DNA of 64,000 bases, from assembly GCF_001425485.1 (NCBI RefSeq), contig NZ_LMQW01000006.1:47-64046 (forward strand), read 5' to 3'. The number at the start of each line of letters is the position of its first letter. Position 1 is the stretch's first letter. The DNA is from Aureimonas sp. Leaf427 (GTDB taxonomy: Bacteria > Pseudomonadota > Alphaproteobacteria > Rhizobiales > Rhizobiaceae). Positions 44,460-54,693 of this stretch are shown here, in pieces. Both the position numbers and the translations under genes were made by a program. Below the pieces are notes generated by a model. It saw only the letters and a program-made list of their open reading frames with translations, did no database searches and was not told where the DNA came from.

Positions 44460-46538
44460 TCAGCGTCCCTCGCGATACCAGGTCGCGGAGACGGCGAGGA
44501 GCAGGATGCCGAGGCCGAGGAAGCCGGCGAAGAGCGGCGTGCGGTCGACGCCGCGCAGGACCGTCTCTTCCGTCGTTTTCAGGCCGATCCAGTCGCGCCC
44601 GTCGGCATCCGCCCGGCCGCGCACCGGCACGATGCGCGGAACGGAGACGCTGCCATCCTCCGCGATGCGGCGCACGCTGCCGCGCGTCGCGTCCGCGATG
44701 GGCTTCAGCTTGTCGGTCGTCGAGACGGCCTCGCGATACTCGCGCGGGTTGACCGGGCCGACATTGGCGAGCGCGGACAGATCGCCGTTCGCCGCCTGAT
44801 AGAGGCCGAGTTCGGTCGTTGCCAGCGTGCCCTCCCAGCGGCCCGCGCCGGTCTCGACCAGCGGCACCGTGACCGCGCCGCCGGACGGCGTGACGATCGT
44901 CGCGGGACCCGGATCGTCGCCGATCGTCTGGCGGGTGATGACGAGATCGGAGCCACGCGCTTCGGCGTCGAGCGCCTCCTCGTCGAGTTCGGGCTCCTTC
45001 ATCAGCCAGTGGGCGAGGCGCCGGAACAGCGCGACATGCGGCCCGCCCCCTTCGAAGCCGCGCGACCAGAGCCAGCCCTGATCGGAGAGGAGCAGCGCGA
45101 CGCGGCCTTCTCCCGCCCGGTTCAGCACGAGGAGCGGCTTGCCGGAAGGCCCGTTCATCACCGTTTCGCCCTCGGGCTCACCGACGTCGATCGAGCGGAA
45201 CCACTCACTCCAGTCCGGCGGCGTCGCCCCGGCGCCCGGCAGGTCGCGCGTCACCGGATGCTTGCGGCCGAGATCGGAGAGCGTCGGGCGGAAGGGCACC
45301 GTCTCGATCTCGCCCGTAGGCAGGGCCGGCAGGATCGAGGCGAGCGAGGTGGTCGCCACCGAATCCGGCCCGGCATATTCGGGACCGGAGGCGATCAGCA
45401 GCGCTCCGCCGTTCTCCACATACTGGGCGATATAGTCGAAGTAGAGCGCGGGCAGAACGCCGCGGCTCTGGTAGCGGTCGAAGATGATGAGATCGAAATC
45501 CTCGATCTTCTCCACGAAGAGTTCGCGGGTCGGAAAGGCGATCAGCGACAATTCGTCGATCGGCGTCCCGTCCTGCTTCTCGGGCGGGCGCAGAATGGTG
45601 AAGTGCACGAGATCGACGGAGGCGTCGGACTTTAGGAGGTTGCGCCACGTGCGCTCGCCGGCATGCGGCTCGCCAGAGACGAGAAGCACGCGCAGGTTCT
45701 CGCGAATGCCGTCGACCACCGCGATGGCGCGGTTGTTCACCGGCGTGATCTCTTCCGCATCGCGCGCGACGGAAACCTCGACGATGTTCTTGCCGGCGCG
45801 GGGCAGGCGGAAGGTCAGCGTCGCGGGCGAGCCCGGCACGGCCTCCTCGCGCGAGACGAGATCGCCGTTGAGGAAGGCGCGGACCTCGACGGGATTGCGC
45901 GAGGCGCGCGGCCCGTCCTCGATGACACGATAGGTCAGCTGCTGGTCCTGCTCGACGAGGCCGAAGCGCGGGCTGTTCTCGATCTCGATGCGCCGGTCGA
46001 ACTCGTCGGACCGGCCGGTGACGAGCGCGTGGATCGGCGCGTCGAAGCCGAGCGCGGCCGCGTCGGTCGGAATGTCGTGGACCTGCCCGTCCGTGACCAT
46101 GATCGCGCCCGCGACCCGCGCCGGCGCGACATCCGACAGCGCGCCGCGCAGCGCGCCGAAGAGGGCGGTCGTCGCGTCGTCGCCGGGATCGGCTCCCGCA
46201 TTGGCCTCGACCTCGCGAACCTCGAATTCGGGAAAGCGCTTCAGCGATTCCTTTAGAGCCTCGGCGGCGGTGCTCGTCTCCGTCGTGCGCGTCTCGATCG
46301 TCTGGCTCTGGGAGCGGTCGACCACGAGCGCGACGACGCTCTTCAGCGGATCGCGCTCCTCGCGAAGCACGACGGGATTGAGCAGCGCGAGAAGCAGCGC
46401 CGCGAGCGCCGCGACGCGCAGGAGCCCGCCGCGCAGGCCCGAGAGGAGGAGCGCCGCCGCCAGGAGCACGGCGACGGACGTGAGGAGGGCGAGCACCGTC
46501 CAGGAAAAGAAGGGGGCGAAGCTGATCGACCAGCTCAT
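44460..46538 (-). CDS. Large envelope membrane protein of the moxR-DUF58 cluster
   Basis: A 692-residue protein with two N-terminal membrane segments (about 10-30 and 37-55), a long periplasmic part, and one C-terminal segment (about 665-687), then WYREGR. The periplasmic part contains a vWA-like start (VVALVVDRSQSQTIETRTTE) and a class I glutamine amidotransferase-like fold (LRVLLVSGEPHAGERTWRNL and FDLIIFDRYQSRGVLPALYF), as in the family of membrane proteins paired with DUF4159. The start overlaps the previous stop (ATGA). Function unknown. Confidence 0.8.
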   Translation of the reverse strand: MSWSISFAPFFSWTVLALLTSVAVLLAAALLLSGLRGGLLRVAALAALLLALLNPVVLREERDPLKSVVALVVDRSQSQTIETRTTETSTAAEALKESLKRFPEFEVREVEANAGADPGDDATTALFGALRGALSDVAPARVAGAIMVTDGQVHDIPTDAAALGFDAPIHALVTGRSDEFDRRIEIENSPRFGLVEQDQQLTYRVIEDGPRASRNPVEVRAFLNGDLVSREEAVPGSPATLTFRLPRAGKNIVEVSVARDAEEITPVNNRAIAVVDGIRENLRVLLVSGEPHAGERTWRNLLKSDASVDLVHFTILRPPEKQDGTPIDELSLIAFPTRELFVEKIEDFDLIIFDRYQSRGVLPALYFDYIAQYVENGGALLIASGPEYAGPDSVATTSLASILPALPTGEIETVPFRPTLSDLGRKHPVTRDLPGAGATPPDWSEWFRSIDVGEPEGETVMNGPSGKPLLVLNRAGEGRVALLLSDQGWLWSRGFEGGGPHVALFRRLAHWLMKEPELDEEALDAEARGSDLVITRQTIGDDPGPATIVTPSGGAVTVPLVETGAGRWEGTLATTELGLYQAANGDLSALANVGPVNPREYREAVSTTDKLKPIADATRGSVRRIAEDGSVSVPRIVPVRGRADADGRDWIGLKTTEETVLRGVDRTPLFAGFLGLGILLLAVSATWYREGR

Positions 46539-49438
46539 TGGCCCAGCCTTTCCAGAAGCGCGGGAACGTGGACCTGATCGGCTTTGTAATTGCCGGTCAG
46601 GACGTACATCACGATGTTGACCCCGGCCCGATAGGCATATTCGCGCTGCGAGGGATCGGAGCTTTCGGTCGGGTAGAGGAAGAGCCCGCCCTCGTCGACG
46701 GCCCAGGCGCCGGCAAAGTCGTTCGACGTGATCATGATCGAGGAGACGCCGTCGCCGGCATTGGCGGGCCGGCTCGCGGCATTCGGATCGCGCACGAGCG
46801 CCTCGACCCAGAGGTCGGAGCCGGTGTGACGGCCCGGGAAATCCTTCATGATGTAGAAGGACTTGGTGAGGACGTGGTCGCTCGGAACGGGCTCCAGCGG
46901 CGGAATGTCGAGATCGGCGAGAATGTCGCGCAGGCGCCGCTGGCCGGGCGAGACGGACGTGTCGTCGAGCGAGGAAAGCTCGTCGTCCTTCACGTCGAAG
47001 AGCACGGTGCCGCCCTGCTTCATATAGCCGTCCACCCGGCTGATCGCGCTGGCGGCCGGCATCGGCGCGGAAGCGTCGATCGCCCAGTAGAGGATCGGAT
47101 AGAAGGCCAGCTCGTCCGATGCGATATCGACGCCGACGGCCGCTCCCGGCTCCAGCGCGGTCTTGGCGGCGATGAACTGCGAGAGACCGTCGAGCCCGCG
47201 CCGGGAGACCTCGTCGGTCTGAGAATCGCCGGTCTCGACATAGGCGAGATGCGTCGTCTCCGTCGCCGCGATGGCCGCCTCGGCGCGCGCCTTCTCGGCG
47301 GCGGCATCCTGCGCGACCGCACCGCCCGACGAGATGAGAAGCCCGCCGAGGGCAAGAAGGGCCAGCACGGGAAGGACCGCCTGGCCGCGCGGACGAAGCC
47401 GCGACAGCGTGCGTGCGGCGCCGTTCAGCCAGAGCATGGCCAGCGCATCCAGAAGGAAGAGGAGGAGCGCGCCGGCGAAGAGCCAGGGCGTGAGGTCCAC
47501 CGTGCCCTCGCGGCCGTAGCCGAGCTCGGCGGCCGAAACGCCCAGCGCGTCGGGGCCGAGGGGCGCCAGCGCGGCATCGGGTCCAAGGAGGTTCAAGGCG
47601 CTGTATCCCTCTTCGCTGCCGTAGAGGCCCGGCGGGTTCTTGAGGCTCGGCGCGGGCGCCGCCGCGCCGACGACCAGCGGCTCGACCTGCGGGCCGGGCG
47701 TACCGAGCCGGCCGGCCGCGTCGAGCACGCGGTAGGGCGGCAGGCTTTCGGTCGCAACCTGCGGAGCCGCTTGTGCGGCCGGATCGGCGGCGGCGGGCGC
47801 AGCCGTGCCGGTCGCGGCCGTGGCGGCGGGGCCGCCGGCGCGCGACAGCGTCACGATGCGGCGGAGCATGTCGACGAAGGCGCCCGAGATCGGAAGGTTC
47901 GACCATGTCGCCTCGGCGGTGACGTGGAAGAGGACGATCGTGCCCGCGCCGACCGTCTCGGCGGTCACGAGGGGCGTTCCGTCGAGGAGGCTGACCCAGG
48001 TCTTGGAGGCGAGATCGGCGGAGGGCTCCGCCAGGATCTGCCGCGACACGGTGACGTCCTCGCCGATGCCGATGCCCGCGAGAGGGCTCGTGACCGGGAT
48101 CGGCGCGATGCGCTGCGGCTCCGACCAGGAGAGCGAGCCGCCGAGCTGCCGCTCGCCCGAGCGCAGGCGCACGGGCACGAGCGGGTCCTCGCCCGTCGTC
48201 GCGGCGAGGCGCGGCCCGGCAAAGCGCACGAGCACGCCGCCGGTTTCGACGAAGCGGCGGAGCGCCGCCTCCGCCGGCTCCGGCATCACGCCGATATCGG
48301 CGAGCACGACCACGGAGGGGCGGCGCTCGATCAGCGCGGGGACGGCGGTGGCGAGATCGGCGCTCTCGGCCCTGGCGAGATCGGCGAAGGGCTCGAGCGC
48401 GCGCGTGATGTAGTAGAGCGGGGAGAGAAGCGGCTGCGCGGCATCGGCCGCCTCGCCGGAGACGAGCCCGACGCGGCGCCGGCGGAAGCTGTCGTCGACG
48501 AGGCGGACGGCGCCCGCATCCGCCGCGCCCTCGACCTCGATCCGGGCGATGTCGTTTCGAAGCTCGACGGGGATCTCGAACCGGGCGGAGGCCTTGGTCT
48601 CGCCCGCCGCGAAGGGGAGCACCGCCCGCCCGACCTCGCGCCCCTGCGCGTCCAGTGCCCGCAGCGGCACGGGCCGCGCCTCGGAAGCGCCGGCGGGCCT
48701 GACGCCGTCGACGACGAGTGCCTCGGTCGAGTTGTCGGCGCCGGTCAGGCCGACGAGCCTGTCGATGGCGGGGCGATAAAGGAGGGCCTGGGAAGCGCCG
48801 AGCGCGCCGAGCGAGGCGAGAGCCTCTGCGGAACCTGCGGAATCGAGTCCGTCGGAGAGGACGGCGAGCGAGCCCGGCGCGGTTCCGCCGAGCGCGGTCG
48901 CAAGGCGCGCGGCGGCGCTCGCGCGGTCGGTCGGGATCGGGTGCGGCTCGGCGGCGCCGAGGCGCTCCAGCGCAACCGATGCCTCGATCGGGGTCGCGTC
49001 GTCGGATGCGCCTTCGGCGGACAGCGCCAGCGCGACTGGCCGCCCGGCCTCGCCCGCCTCGCGCACGAGATCGGCCGCCGCCTCGCGCCGGAGATCGAAG
49101 GCCTCGCCGCCGGGACCGCCCGAGGAGGCCCAGCCATTGTCGAGGAGGATTGCGACGGGGCCGCTGCCCGAAAGCCGGCCCTCGCTCGGGTTCAGCACGG
49201 GCGCCGCCAGCGCGAAGATGACGAGCGCGGCGAGGAGAAGGCGCAGAAGCGTCAGCCACCAGGGGCTTTTCGCCGGCGTTTCCTCCGTGCGCTTCACCTC
49301 GGCGAGAATGCGCAGTGGCGGAAAGGCTTCCGTCTGCGGACGCGGCGGCGTCAGCTTGAGGAGCCACCAGATGAGCGGCAGCGACAGAAGGCCCGCGAGG
49401 ACCAGCGGTGCGCCGAAGGAGAGGCCGAGAAAACCCAT
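46535..49438 (-). CDS. DUF4159 domain-containing membrane protein with BatA-like N-terminus
   Basis: A 967-residue protein. The N-terminal BatA-type segment has two membrane helices (VLAGLLSLPLIWWLLKL, then LTLLRLLLAALVIFALAAPV). A von Willebrand-like and glutamine-amidotransferase-like periplasmic part follows. Near residue 650 and 695 there are further membrane segments, and after them a DUF4159 domain with ELAFYPILYWAIDASA and GGTVLFDVKDDE. Its stop/start overlaps join it to DUF58 before (one base) and the next gene. Function unknown; inferred envelope quality or chaperone-like role with MoxR. Confidence 0.85.
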   Translation of the reverse strand: MGFLGLSFGAPLVLAGLLSLPLIWWLLKLTPPRPQTEAFPPLRILAEVKRTEETPAKSPWWLTLLRLLLAALVIFALAAPVLNPSEGRLSGSGPVAILLDNGWASSGGPGGEAFDLRREAAADLVREAGEAGRPVALALSAEGASDDATPIEASVALERLGAAEPHPIPTDRASAAARLATALGGTAPGSLAVLSDGLDSAGSAEALASLGALGASQALLYRPAIDRLVGLTGADNSTEALVVDGVRPAGASEARPVPLRALDAQGREVGRAVLPFAAGETKASARFEIPVELRNDIARIEVEGAADAGAVRLVDDSFRRRRVGLVSGEAADAAQPLLSPLYYITRALEPFADLARAESADLATAVPALIERRPSVVVLADIGVMPEPAEAALRRFVETGGVLVRFAGPRLAATTGEDPLVPVRLRSGERQLGGSLSWSEPQRIAPIPVTSPLAGIGIGEDVTVSRQILAEPSADLASKTWVSLLDGTPLVTAETVGAGTIVLFHVTAEATWSNLPISGAFVDMLRRIVTLSRAGGPAATAATGTAAPAAADPAAQAAPQVATESLPPYRVLDAAGRLGTPGPQVEPLVVGAAAPAPSLKNPPGLYGSEEGYSALNLLGPDAALAPLGPDALGVSAAELGYGREGTVDLTPWLFAGALLLFLLDALAMLWLNGAARTLSRLRPRGQAVLPVLALLALGGLLISSGGAVAQDAAAEKARAEAAIAATETTHLAYVETGDSQTDEVSRRGLDGLSQFIAAKTALEPGAAVGVDIASDELAFYPILYWAIDASAPMPAASAISRVDGYMKQGGTVLFDVKDDELSSLDDTSVSPGQRRLRDILADLDIPPLEPVPSDHVLTKSFYIMKDFPGRHTGSDLWVEALVRDPNAASRPANAGDGVSSIMITSNDFAGAWAVDEGGLFLYPTESSDPSQREYAYRAGVNIVMYVLTGNYKADQVHVPALLERLGQ

Positions 49439-50367
49439 CAGCCGCGCGTCCCGTTGCTGTTGCGCGCGCTGGCCTGCGGCAGGCCGCTGAGGCGGCTATG
49501 GACCGCGACGAGCGCTTCGGAGGCGAGCCGGTCCGTGCCGTGCGGCACGAAGCTCCAGCCGAGCCGGCGGCAATGTTCGGCGATATGGGCTCTGCGGGCC
49601 GCGAAGAGGTGGAGATAGTCTTCCCGCAGCGCCTCGGCGCGGCCGGCGGTCAGCTTGGCGCCCGTCTCGGGATCGCGGAACTCCGTTCGCCCGGCATAGG
49701 GGAAGCTCTCCTCGGCGGGATCGACGATCTGCACGAGGTGGCCGCGAATGCCGCGCCGCCCGATCCGGTCGATCCTGGCGACGATCTCGTCCACCGGATC
49801 GAGGAAGTCGCTGACGAGCACCACTTCGCTGAAGCGCTTCAGCCGGTCGTCGGGCGGAAAGCCGTCGTCCGGGCGGTTGGTCAGGAGCGCGCCCGCGATC
49901 CGCTCGGCCGCGTTGCGCGCCGAGATCGGCTGCATCACGCCGGGATAGCCGACGCGTTCGCCCGAGCGCGACAGGAGATCGGCCAGCGCCAGGACGAGGA
50001 CGAGGGCGCGCGATTCCTTGGAGACCTGCGCGGTCCTCGACTTGTAGAGCATGGAGGGCGAGGGATCGGCCCAGAGCCAGATCGTCTGCGCCGCCTCCCA
50101 TTCCTGGTCGCGCAAATAGAGGCTGTCGTCCCGGGCCGAGCGGCGCCAGTCGATGCGCGAGACCTCGCCGCCGTCCACGAAGGGCCGGAACTGCCAGAAA
50201 TTCTCGCCGGTGCCGCGTCGGCGCCGGCCGTGCCAGCCGGCGATGACGGTGGAGACCACGCGCTGCGCCTCGACGAGGAGATCGGGCAGGAGCGCCGCCC
50301 GCTGGCGGGCCCGCACCAGGGCGTCGCCGGAGGAGGTGAGCTCGACCGTGCCGCCGATGCCAGCCAT
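49438..50367 (-). CDS. DUF58 domain-containing protein
   Basis: A 309-residue protein with the DUF58 core: GENFWQFRPFVDGGEVSRID and WRRSARDDSLYLRDQEWEAA are hallmark (G-x-D-x-x-x-x-R-x-Y in the family). A vWA-like fold follows, with WLWADPSPSM and VVLVSDFLDPVDEI carrying a MIDAS-like D-x-S-x-S. No membrane segments. Starts 8 bases after the MoxR gene stop. DUF58 and MoxR proteins are usually encoded together and are thought to act as a chaperone pair for large proteins or metal insertion. Confidence 0.88.
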   Translation of the reverse strand: MAGIGGTVELTSSGDALVRARQRAALLPDLLVEAQRVVSTVIAGWHGRRRRGTGENFWQFRPFVDGGEVSRIDWRRSARDDSLYLRDQEWEAAQTIWLWADPSPSMLYKSRTAQVSKESRALVLVLALADLLSRSGERVGYPGVMQPISARNAAERIAGALLTNRPDDGFPPDDRLKRFSEVVLVSDFLDPVDEIVARIDRIGRRGIRGHLVQIVDPAEESFPYAGRTEFRDPETGAKLTAGRAEALREDYLHLFAARRAHIAEHCRRLGWSFVPHGTDRLASEALVAVHSRLSGLPQASARNSNGTRG

Positions 50368-50375
50368 GATGGACC

Positions 50376-51392
<1,017 letters not shown>

Positions 51393-51679
51393 GTCGGGAC
51401 GTCTCCAAGTCCTGTGGGGAAGTCCCGTTGGACATCAGTCGGATCGGCGCGCCGGCGCGGGGGCGGTCGATTCCAGGCCAGCCTCCATTTGAGTCCGGCG
51501 GGCCCCATCCTGGCAAGCGGGCGGAGCGCAACTATTTCGTGACTGCGAAGGCGGGCCAAAATAAGACCTCGGGCGCGCCCCGCCGGGCTGGGACGGCGTG
51601 TCGCGGCAGGGGTGGGAGTCGCCCCGGCCATCCGTCCTCGCGCCCCGCGGCCCGATCGAAGCTCCAGAGGAGATGCGCC

Positions 51680-52333
51680 ATGACCGAGACATTCCCGTCG
51701 TCCGGCCCGTCGTCCGGCAAATCGTCGGGCAAGCCGTCCGGCCACCCGGCCCGCGAGCCGGCCGTCTCCGCCGATCTCGCCGCGCTCGTCGCGAGGGCCG
51801 AGCGGGCCGGCAAGGGCGCGCCGCCGGTCGAGAGCTGGAATCCCGATCATTGCGGGGAGATCGACATGGTCATCCGCGCCGACGGGAGCTGGACCTACAA
51901 CGGCTCGCCGATCCAGCGCCCGGCTCTGGTGCGCCTCTTCTCCACCGTGCTGCGGCGCGACGAGGATGGCCGGACCTATCTCGTGACGCCCGCCGAGAAG
52001 CTCGGCATCACCGTCGAGGACGCGCATTTTCTCGCCGTCGAGATGAGCCGGGATGCGCGCGGCGGCGTCCCCGTCCTCACCTTCCGCACCGGGGTCGGCG
52101 ATGTCGTGGAGGCCGGTCCCGCCCACCCCTTGCGCTTTCGCGTCGGCGAGGATGCCGGTTTCGAGCCCTATCTCCTCGTGCGCGGACGCCTCGAGGCCAA
52201 GCTGACGCGCGCGCTCGCCTACGATCTGGCCGAGCTGATCGAGACCGACGACGAGGGCGGCGCGTATGTCGCCTCCGGCGGCGCCCGGTTTCCCCTGCCG
52301 GCGGAAGCCTTCGCGGCGGATGGGAGCGCATGA
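51680..52333 (+). CDS. DUF1285 domain-containing protein
   Basis: A 217-residue protein with a Ser/Gly/Pro-rich N-terminus (about 1-35) and the DUF1285 core, WNPDHCGEIDMVIRADGSWT and YNGSPIQRPALVRLFSTVLR. The core continues with GVPVLTFRTGVGDVVEAGP. Function unknown. GAGGAG lies seven bases before the ATG, fixing the start; the frame upstream is open but not conserved. The stop overlaps the coenzyme A pyrophosphatase gene (ATGA), and the three-gene order is a common rhizobial arrangement. Confidence 0.88.
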   Translation: MTETFPSSGPSSGKSSGKPSGHPAREPAVSADLAALVARAERAGKGAPPVESWNPDHCGEIDMVIRADGSWTYNGSPIQRPALVRLFSTVLRRDEDGRTYLVTPAEKLGITVEDAHFLAVEMSRDARGGVPVLTFRTGVGDVVEAGPAHPLRFRVGEDAGFEPYLLVRGRLEAKLTRALAYDLAELIETDDEGGAYVASGGARFPLPAEAFAADGSA

Positions 52334-52956
52334 CGCCCTTTTCCGCCGCCGACCTTCGCGCCCGCCTGCCGCGTCTTGCTGGGCGGGCGCCGGGCGGGGT
52401 CGTCGAGGAGATCGGCGACCACGTCCTCAACCCCGACTGGGCGCAGCTCGCCGAGCGCCCCGCGGCGCGAGAGGCGGCCGTGCTGGTGCCGGTCGTCGAC
52501 GATCCCGCGGGGGCGACGCTGATCCTCACCCGCCGCGCCGATTCGCTGCGCAAGCATTCGGGGCAGGTCGCCTTTCCCGGCGGATCGATCGACCCGGAGG
52601 ATGCTTCGGCGGAAGCCGCCGCGCTGCGCGAGAGCCGCGAGGAGATCGGTCTCGACGACCGTTTCGTCGAGACGCTCGGCCGCCTGCCGCCCTATCGCAC
52701 GACGACGGGCTTTCGCATCACGCCCGTCATCGCCATCGTGACGCCCGGCTTCACTTTGGCGCCGAACCCGGTCGAGGTCGCCGACGTCTTCGAAGTGCCG
52801 CTCGCCTTCCTGATGGATGCCGCGAACCATCGCCGGGAAAGCCGCATGTTCGAGGGGCGCGAACGCTTCTATTATTCCATGCCCTTCGGCGGGCAGATCA
52901 TCTGGGGCGTGACGGCCGGCATCGTCCGCGCGCTCTACGAAAGGCTCTACGCATGA
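52330..52956 (+). CDS. Nudix coenzyme A pyrophosphatase (NudL-like)
   Basis: A 208-residue Nudix hydrolase of the NudL class that removes coenzyme A or its derivatives to 4'-phosphopantetheine and 3',5'-ADP. The class-specific SLRKHSGQVAFPGGSIDPED leads into the Nudix box AALRESREEIGL. Later GRLPPYRTTTGFRITPVIAI and IWGVTAGIVRAL are also family motifs. ATG overlaps the previous stop, and the stop overlaps the CCA gene. Confidence 0.92.
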   Translation: MTPFSAADLRARLPRLAGRAPGGVVEEIGDHVLNPDWAQLAERPAAREAAVLVPVVDDPAGATLILTRRADSLRKHSGQVAFPGGSIDPEDASAEAAALRESREEIGLDDRFVETLGRLPPYRTTTGFRITPVIAIVTPGFTLAPNPVEVADVFEVPLAFLMDAANHRRESRMFEGRERFYYSMPFGGQIIWGVTAGIVRALYERLYA

Positions 52957-54209
52957 CGACGCCCGAACATCGGCGGATCGAAGCCGACTGGCTCCTGGAC
53001 GAGAGCCTGCAATCCATCCTGGCGGCCCTCGTCGGCCCCGGAGACGAGGAGGCGCGCGTCGTCGGCGGGGCCATCCGCAACACGCTGATGGGCAAGGCCG
53101 TCACCGATATCGACATCGCCACGACCGCTCTGCCCGAAATCACCGTCGCGCGCCTGGAGGCGGCCGGCTTCAAGACCGTGCCGACCGGCATCGAGCACGG
53201 CACGATCACCGCCATCGCCAAGGGCCGCCCCTACGAGGTGACGACGCTGCGCCGAGACATCGAGACGGACGGGCGCCACGCCAAGGTCCTGTTCGGGCGC
53301 AGCTGGCAGGCGGATGCCGAACGGCGAGACTTCACGATCAACGCCCTCTATGCCGATGCCGATGGCGCGGTCATCGATCTAGTCGGCGGGCTGCCCGATC
53401 TCGACCGCAAGGTCCTGCGCTTCATCGGCGATGCCGAGACGCGGATCGAGGAGGACTATCTGCGCATCCTGCGCTTCTTCCGCTTCTTCGCCTGGTATGG
53501 CGAAGGGCGGCCGGATGCCGCCGGCCTTCGCGCCGCGACGCGGCTGAAGTCCGGCCTGTCGCGCCTCTCGGCCGAGCGCGTCTGGGCGGAGCTGAAGAAG
53601 CTCTTCGGCGCCCCCGATCCATCCCGCGCCCTTCTCTGGATGCGCCAGACGGGCGTTCTCGGCGCCGTGCTGCCCGAGAGCGAGAAATGGGGCATCGACG
53701 CCATCCACGGGCTGATGGAGGCCGAGCGCGCGCTCGGCTGGCCGGCGGACGCGCTTCTACGCCTGCAGGCGATCGTGCCGCCGGACGAGGAGCGCATGGC
53801 CGCGCTGGCGAAACGCCTGCGCCTGTCCAATGCCGACCGCGACCGCCTCATCGCCTGGGCGGCGGCCGGTCCCGTTCCGGCGGAGACGACGGCCTCGGCC
53901 TTGCGCAGCCGGCTCTATTTCGGCGAGCCGCCGGCGCTGGCCGATCGCCTGAGGCTCGGTCTCGCCAGTGCGCGCGTGAAGGCGCAAGGGGCGGACATGA
54001 TGGCGCTGGCCGAAGTCGCGAGCCTCGGCCGCATGCTGGGCGAGGCCGAAGGCTTCGCGCCGCCGCCCTTTCCGGTCTCGGGGGACGATCTGAAGAAAGC
54101 CGGCATCGCCGCGGGGCCGGCGCTCGGCAAGGCGCTGGACGAGCTCCGCCGGGCCTGGGTCGACAGCGGTTTCGTCCTGTCGCGGGAGCGGCTGCTCGAA
54201 CGGCTTTGA
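52953..54209 (+). CDS. CCA tRNA nucleotidyltransferase
   Basis: Adds or repairs the CCA end of tRNAs. The 418 residues begin with the catalytic head: VVGGAIRNTLMGKAVTDIDI contains the GG and the D-x-D metal pair, and DAERRDFTINALYADADG is the RRDF nucleotide motif. EEDYLRILRFFRFFAWYG marks the neck, and the C-terminal helical tail follows. Length normal for the alphaproteobacterial type. Translationally coupled to the coenzyme A pyrophosphatase gene. Confidence 0.94.
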   Translation: MTTPEHRRIEADWLLDESLQSILAALVGPGDEEARVVGGAIRNTLMGKAVTDIDIATTALPEITVARLEAAGFKTVPTGIEHGTITAIAKGRPYEVTTLRRDIETDGRHAKVLFGRSWQADAERRDFTINALYADADGAVIDLVGGLPDLDRKVLRFIGDAETRIEEDYLRILRFFRFFAWYGEGRPDAAGLRAATRLKSGLSRLSAERVWAELKKLFGAPDPSRALLWMRQTGVLGAVLPESEKWGIDAIHGLMEAERALGWPADALLRLQAIVPPDEERMAALAKRLRLSNADRDRLIAWAAAGPVPAETTASALRSRLYFGEPPALADRLRLGLASARVKAQGADMMALAEVASLGRMLGEAEGFAPPPFPVSGDDLKKAGIAAGPALGKALDELRRAWVDSGFVLSRERLLERL

Positions 54210-54212
54210 CGA

Positions 54213-54257
54213 GAGCATCGGTCAATAGCACCCAGTTCTGTTGACCGTCCGATGCTC
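54213..54257. repeat. Bulged inverted repeat after the CCA gene
   Basis: GAGCATCGG (54213-54221) pairs with CCGATGCTC (54249-54257); inside, GGTCAA and TTGACC continue the stem around a two-base bulge. GAGCAT/ATGCTC arms recall the dispersed palindromes found in rhizobial genomes. It may be a small intergenic repeat or serve as the 3' end for the CCA operon. Confidence 0.45.
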
Positions 54258-54258
54258 C

Positions 54259-54288
54259 AAAACAAAAAGCGGGCCGTTTGGCCCGCTT
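54259..54288 (-). terminator. Rho-independent terminator of the DUF1059 gene
   Basis: On the minus strand a nine-base perfect stem (54280-54288 with 54267-54275), an AAAC tetraloop, then TTTTTGTTTT. A strong intrinsic terminator 30 bases after the DUF1059 stop. On the plus strand the tail lacks T residues, so it is directional. Confidence 0.9.
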
Positions 54289-54318
54289 CGCATCATGCCC
54301 ACCAAAAGATCGAGACGG

Positions 54319-54495
54319 TCAGTTCCGGTGTTCGGTCGTGGCCTGACGGAACATGTCCATCATCGAGGGCGAGATCGTATCGACGCCCAGCTGACGGGCC
54401 TGCATCACCGCACGCCGAATGACCTCGGCATGGCTGTCGGCCCGGATCACACGCTCACAACCCGGAATTACGCCTGCGCAATTCAGTTCGTACAT
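54319..54495 (-). CDS. DUF1059 small protein
   Basis: A 58-residue protein with the DUF1059 pattern: MYELNCAGVIPGCERVIRAD, then SHAEVIRRAVMQARQLGV. Two cysteines are conserved, C6 and C13. The start is fixed by GGAGAG six bases before this ATG; an ATG five codons earlier has no ribosome site. A GAGTGT/ACACTC inverted repeat (54513-54527) lies just upstream of the ribosome site and could be an operator. Function unknown. Confidence 0.85.
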   Translation of the reverse strand: MYELNCAGVIPGCERVIRADSHAEVIRRAVMQARQLGVDTISPSMMDMFRQATTEHRN

Positions 54496-54693
54496 CTGGT
54501 TCTCTCCCATGCGAGTGTTTCACACTCAACATGAGCAATAAATCGGCAAAATGGGATGAGTTCCAGCACCATCACGCGGAATTACAAGTCGCGCGAAAAG
54601 GTCATTTAAGATCATGTTTTCAGTGAGCGATTTGGAACTGTTCCGATCTCTCGAAGGCGCCTGCGACAACAGCGCATTGGCGCCCCTGAAGGG

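Noticed and set aside
46538-49618. 1026-codon plus-strand ORF opposite the DUF4159 gene
   Set aside because: Shadow of codon bias, with Arg/Gly/Asp-rich composition and no domain pattern.
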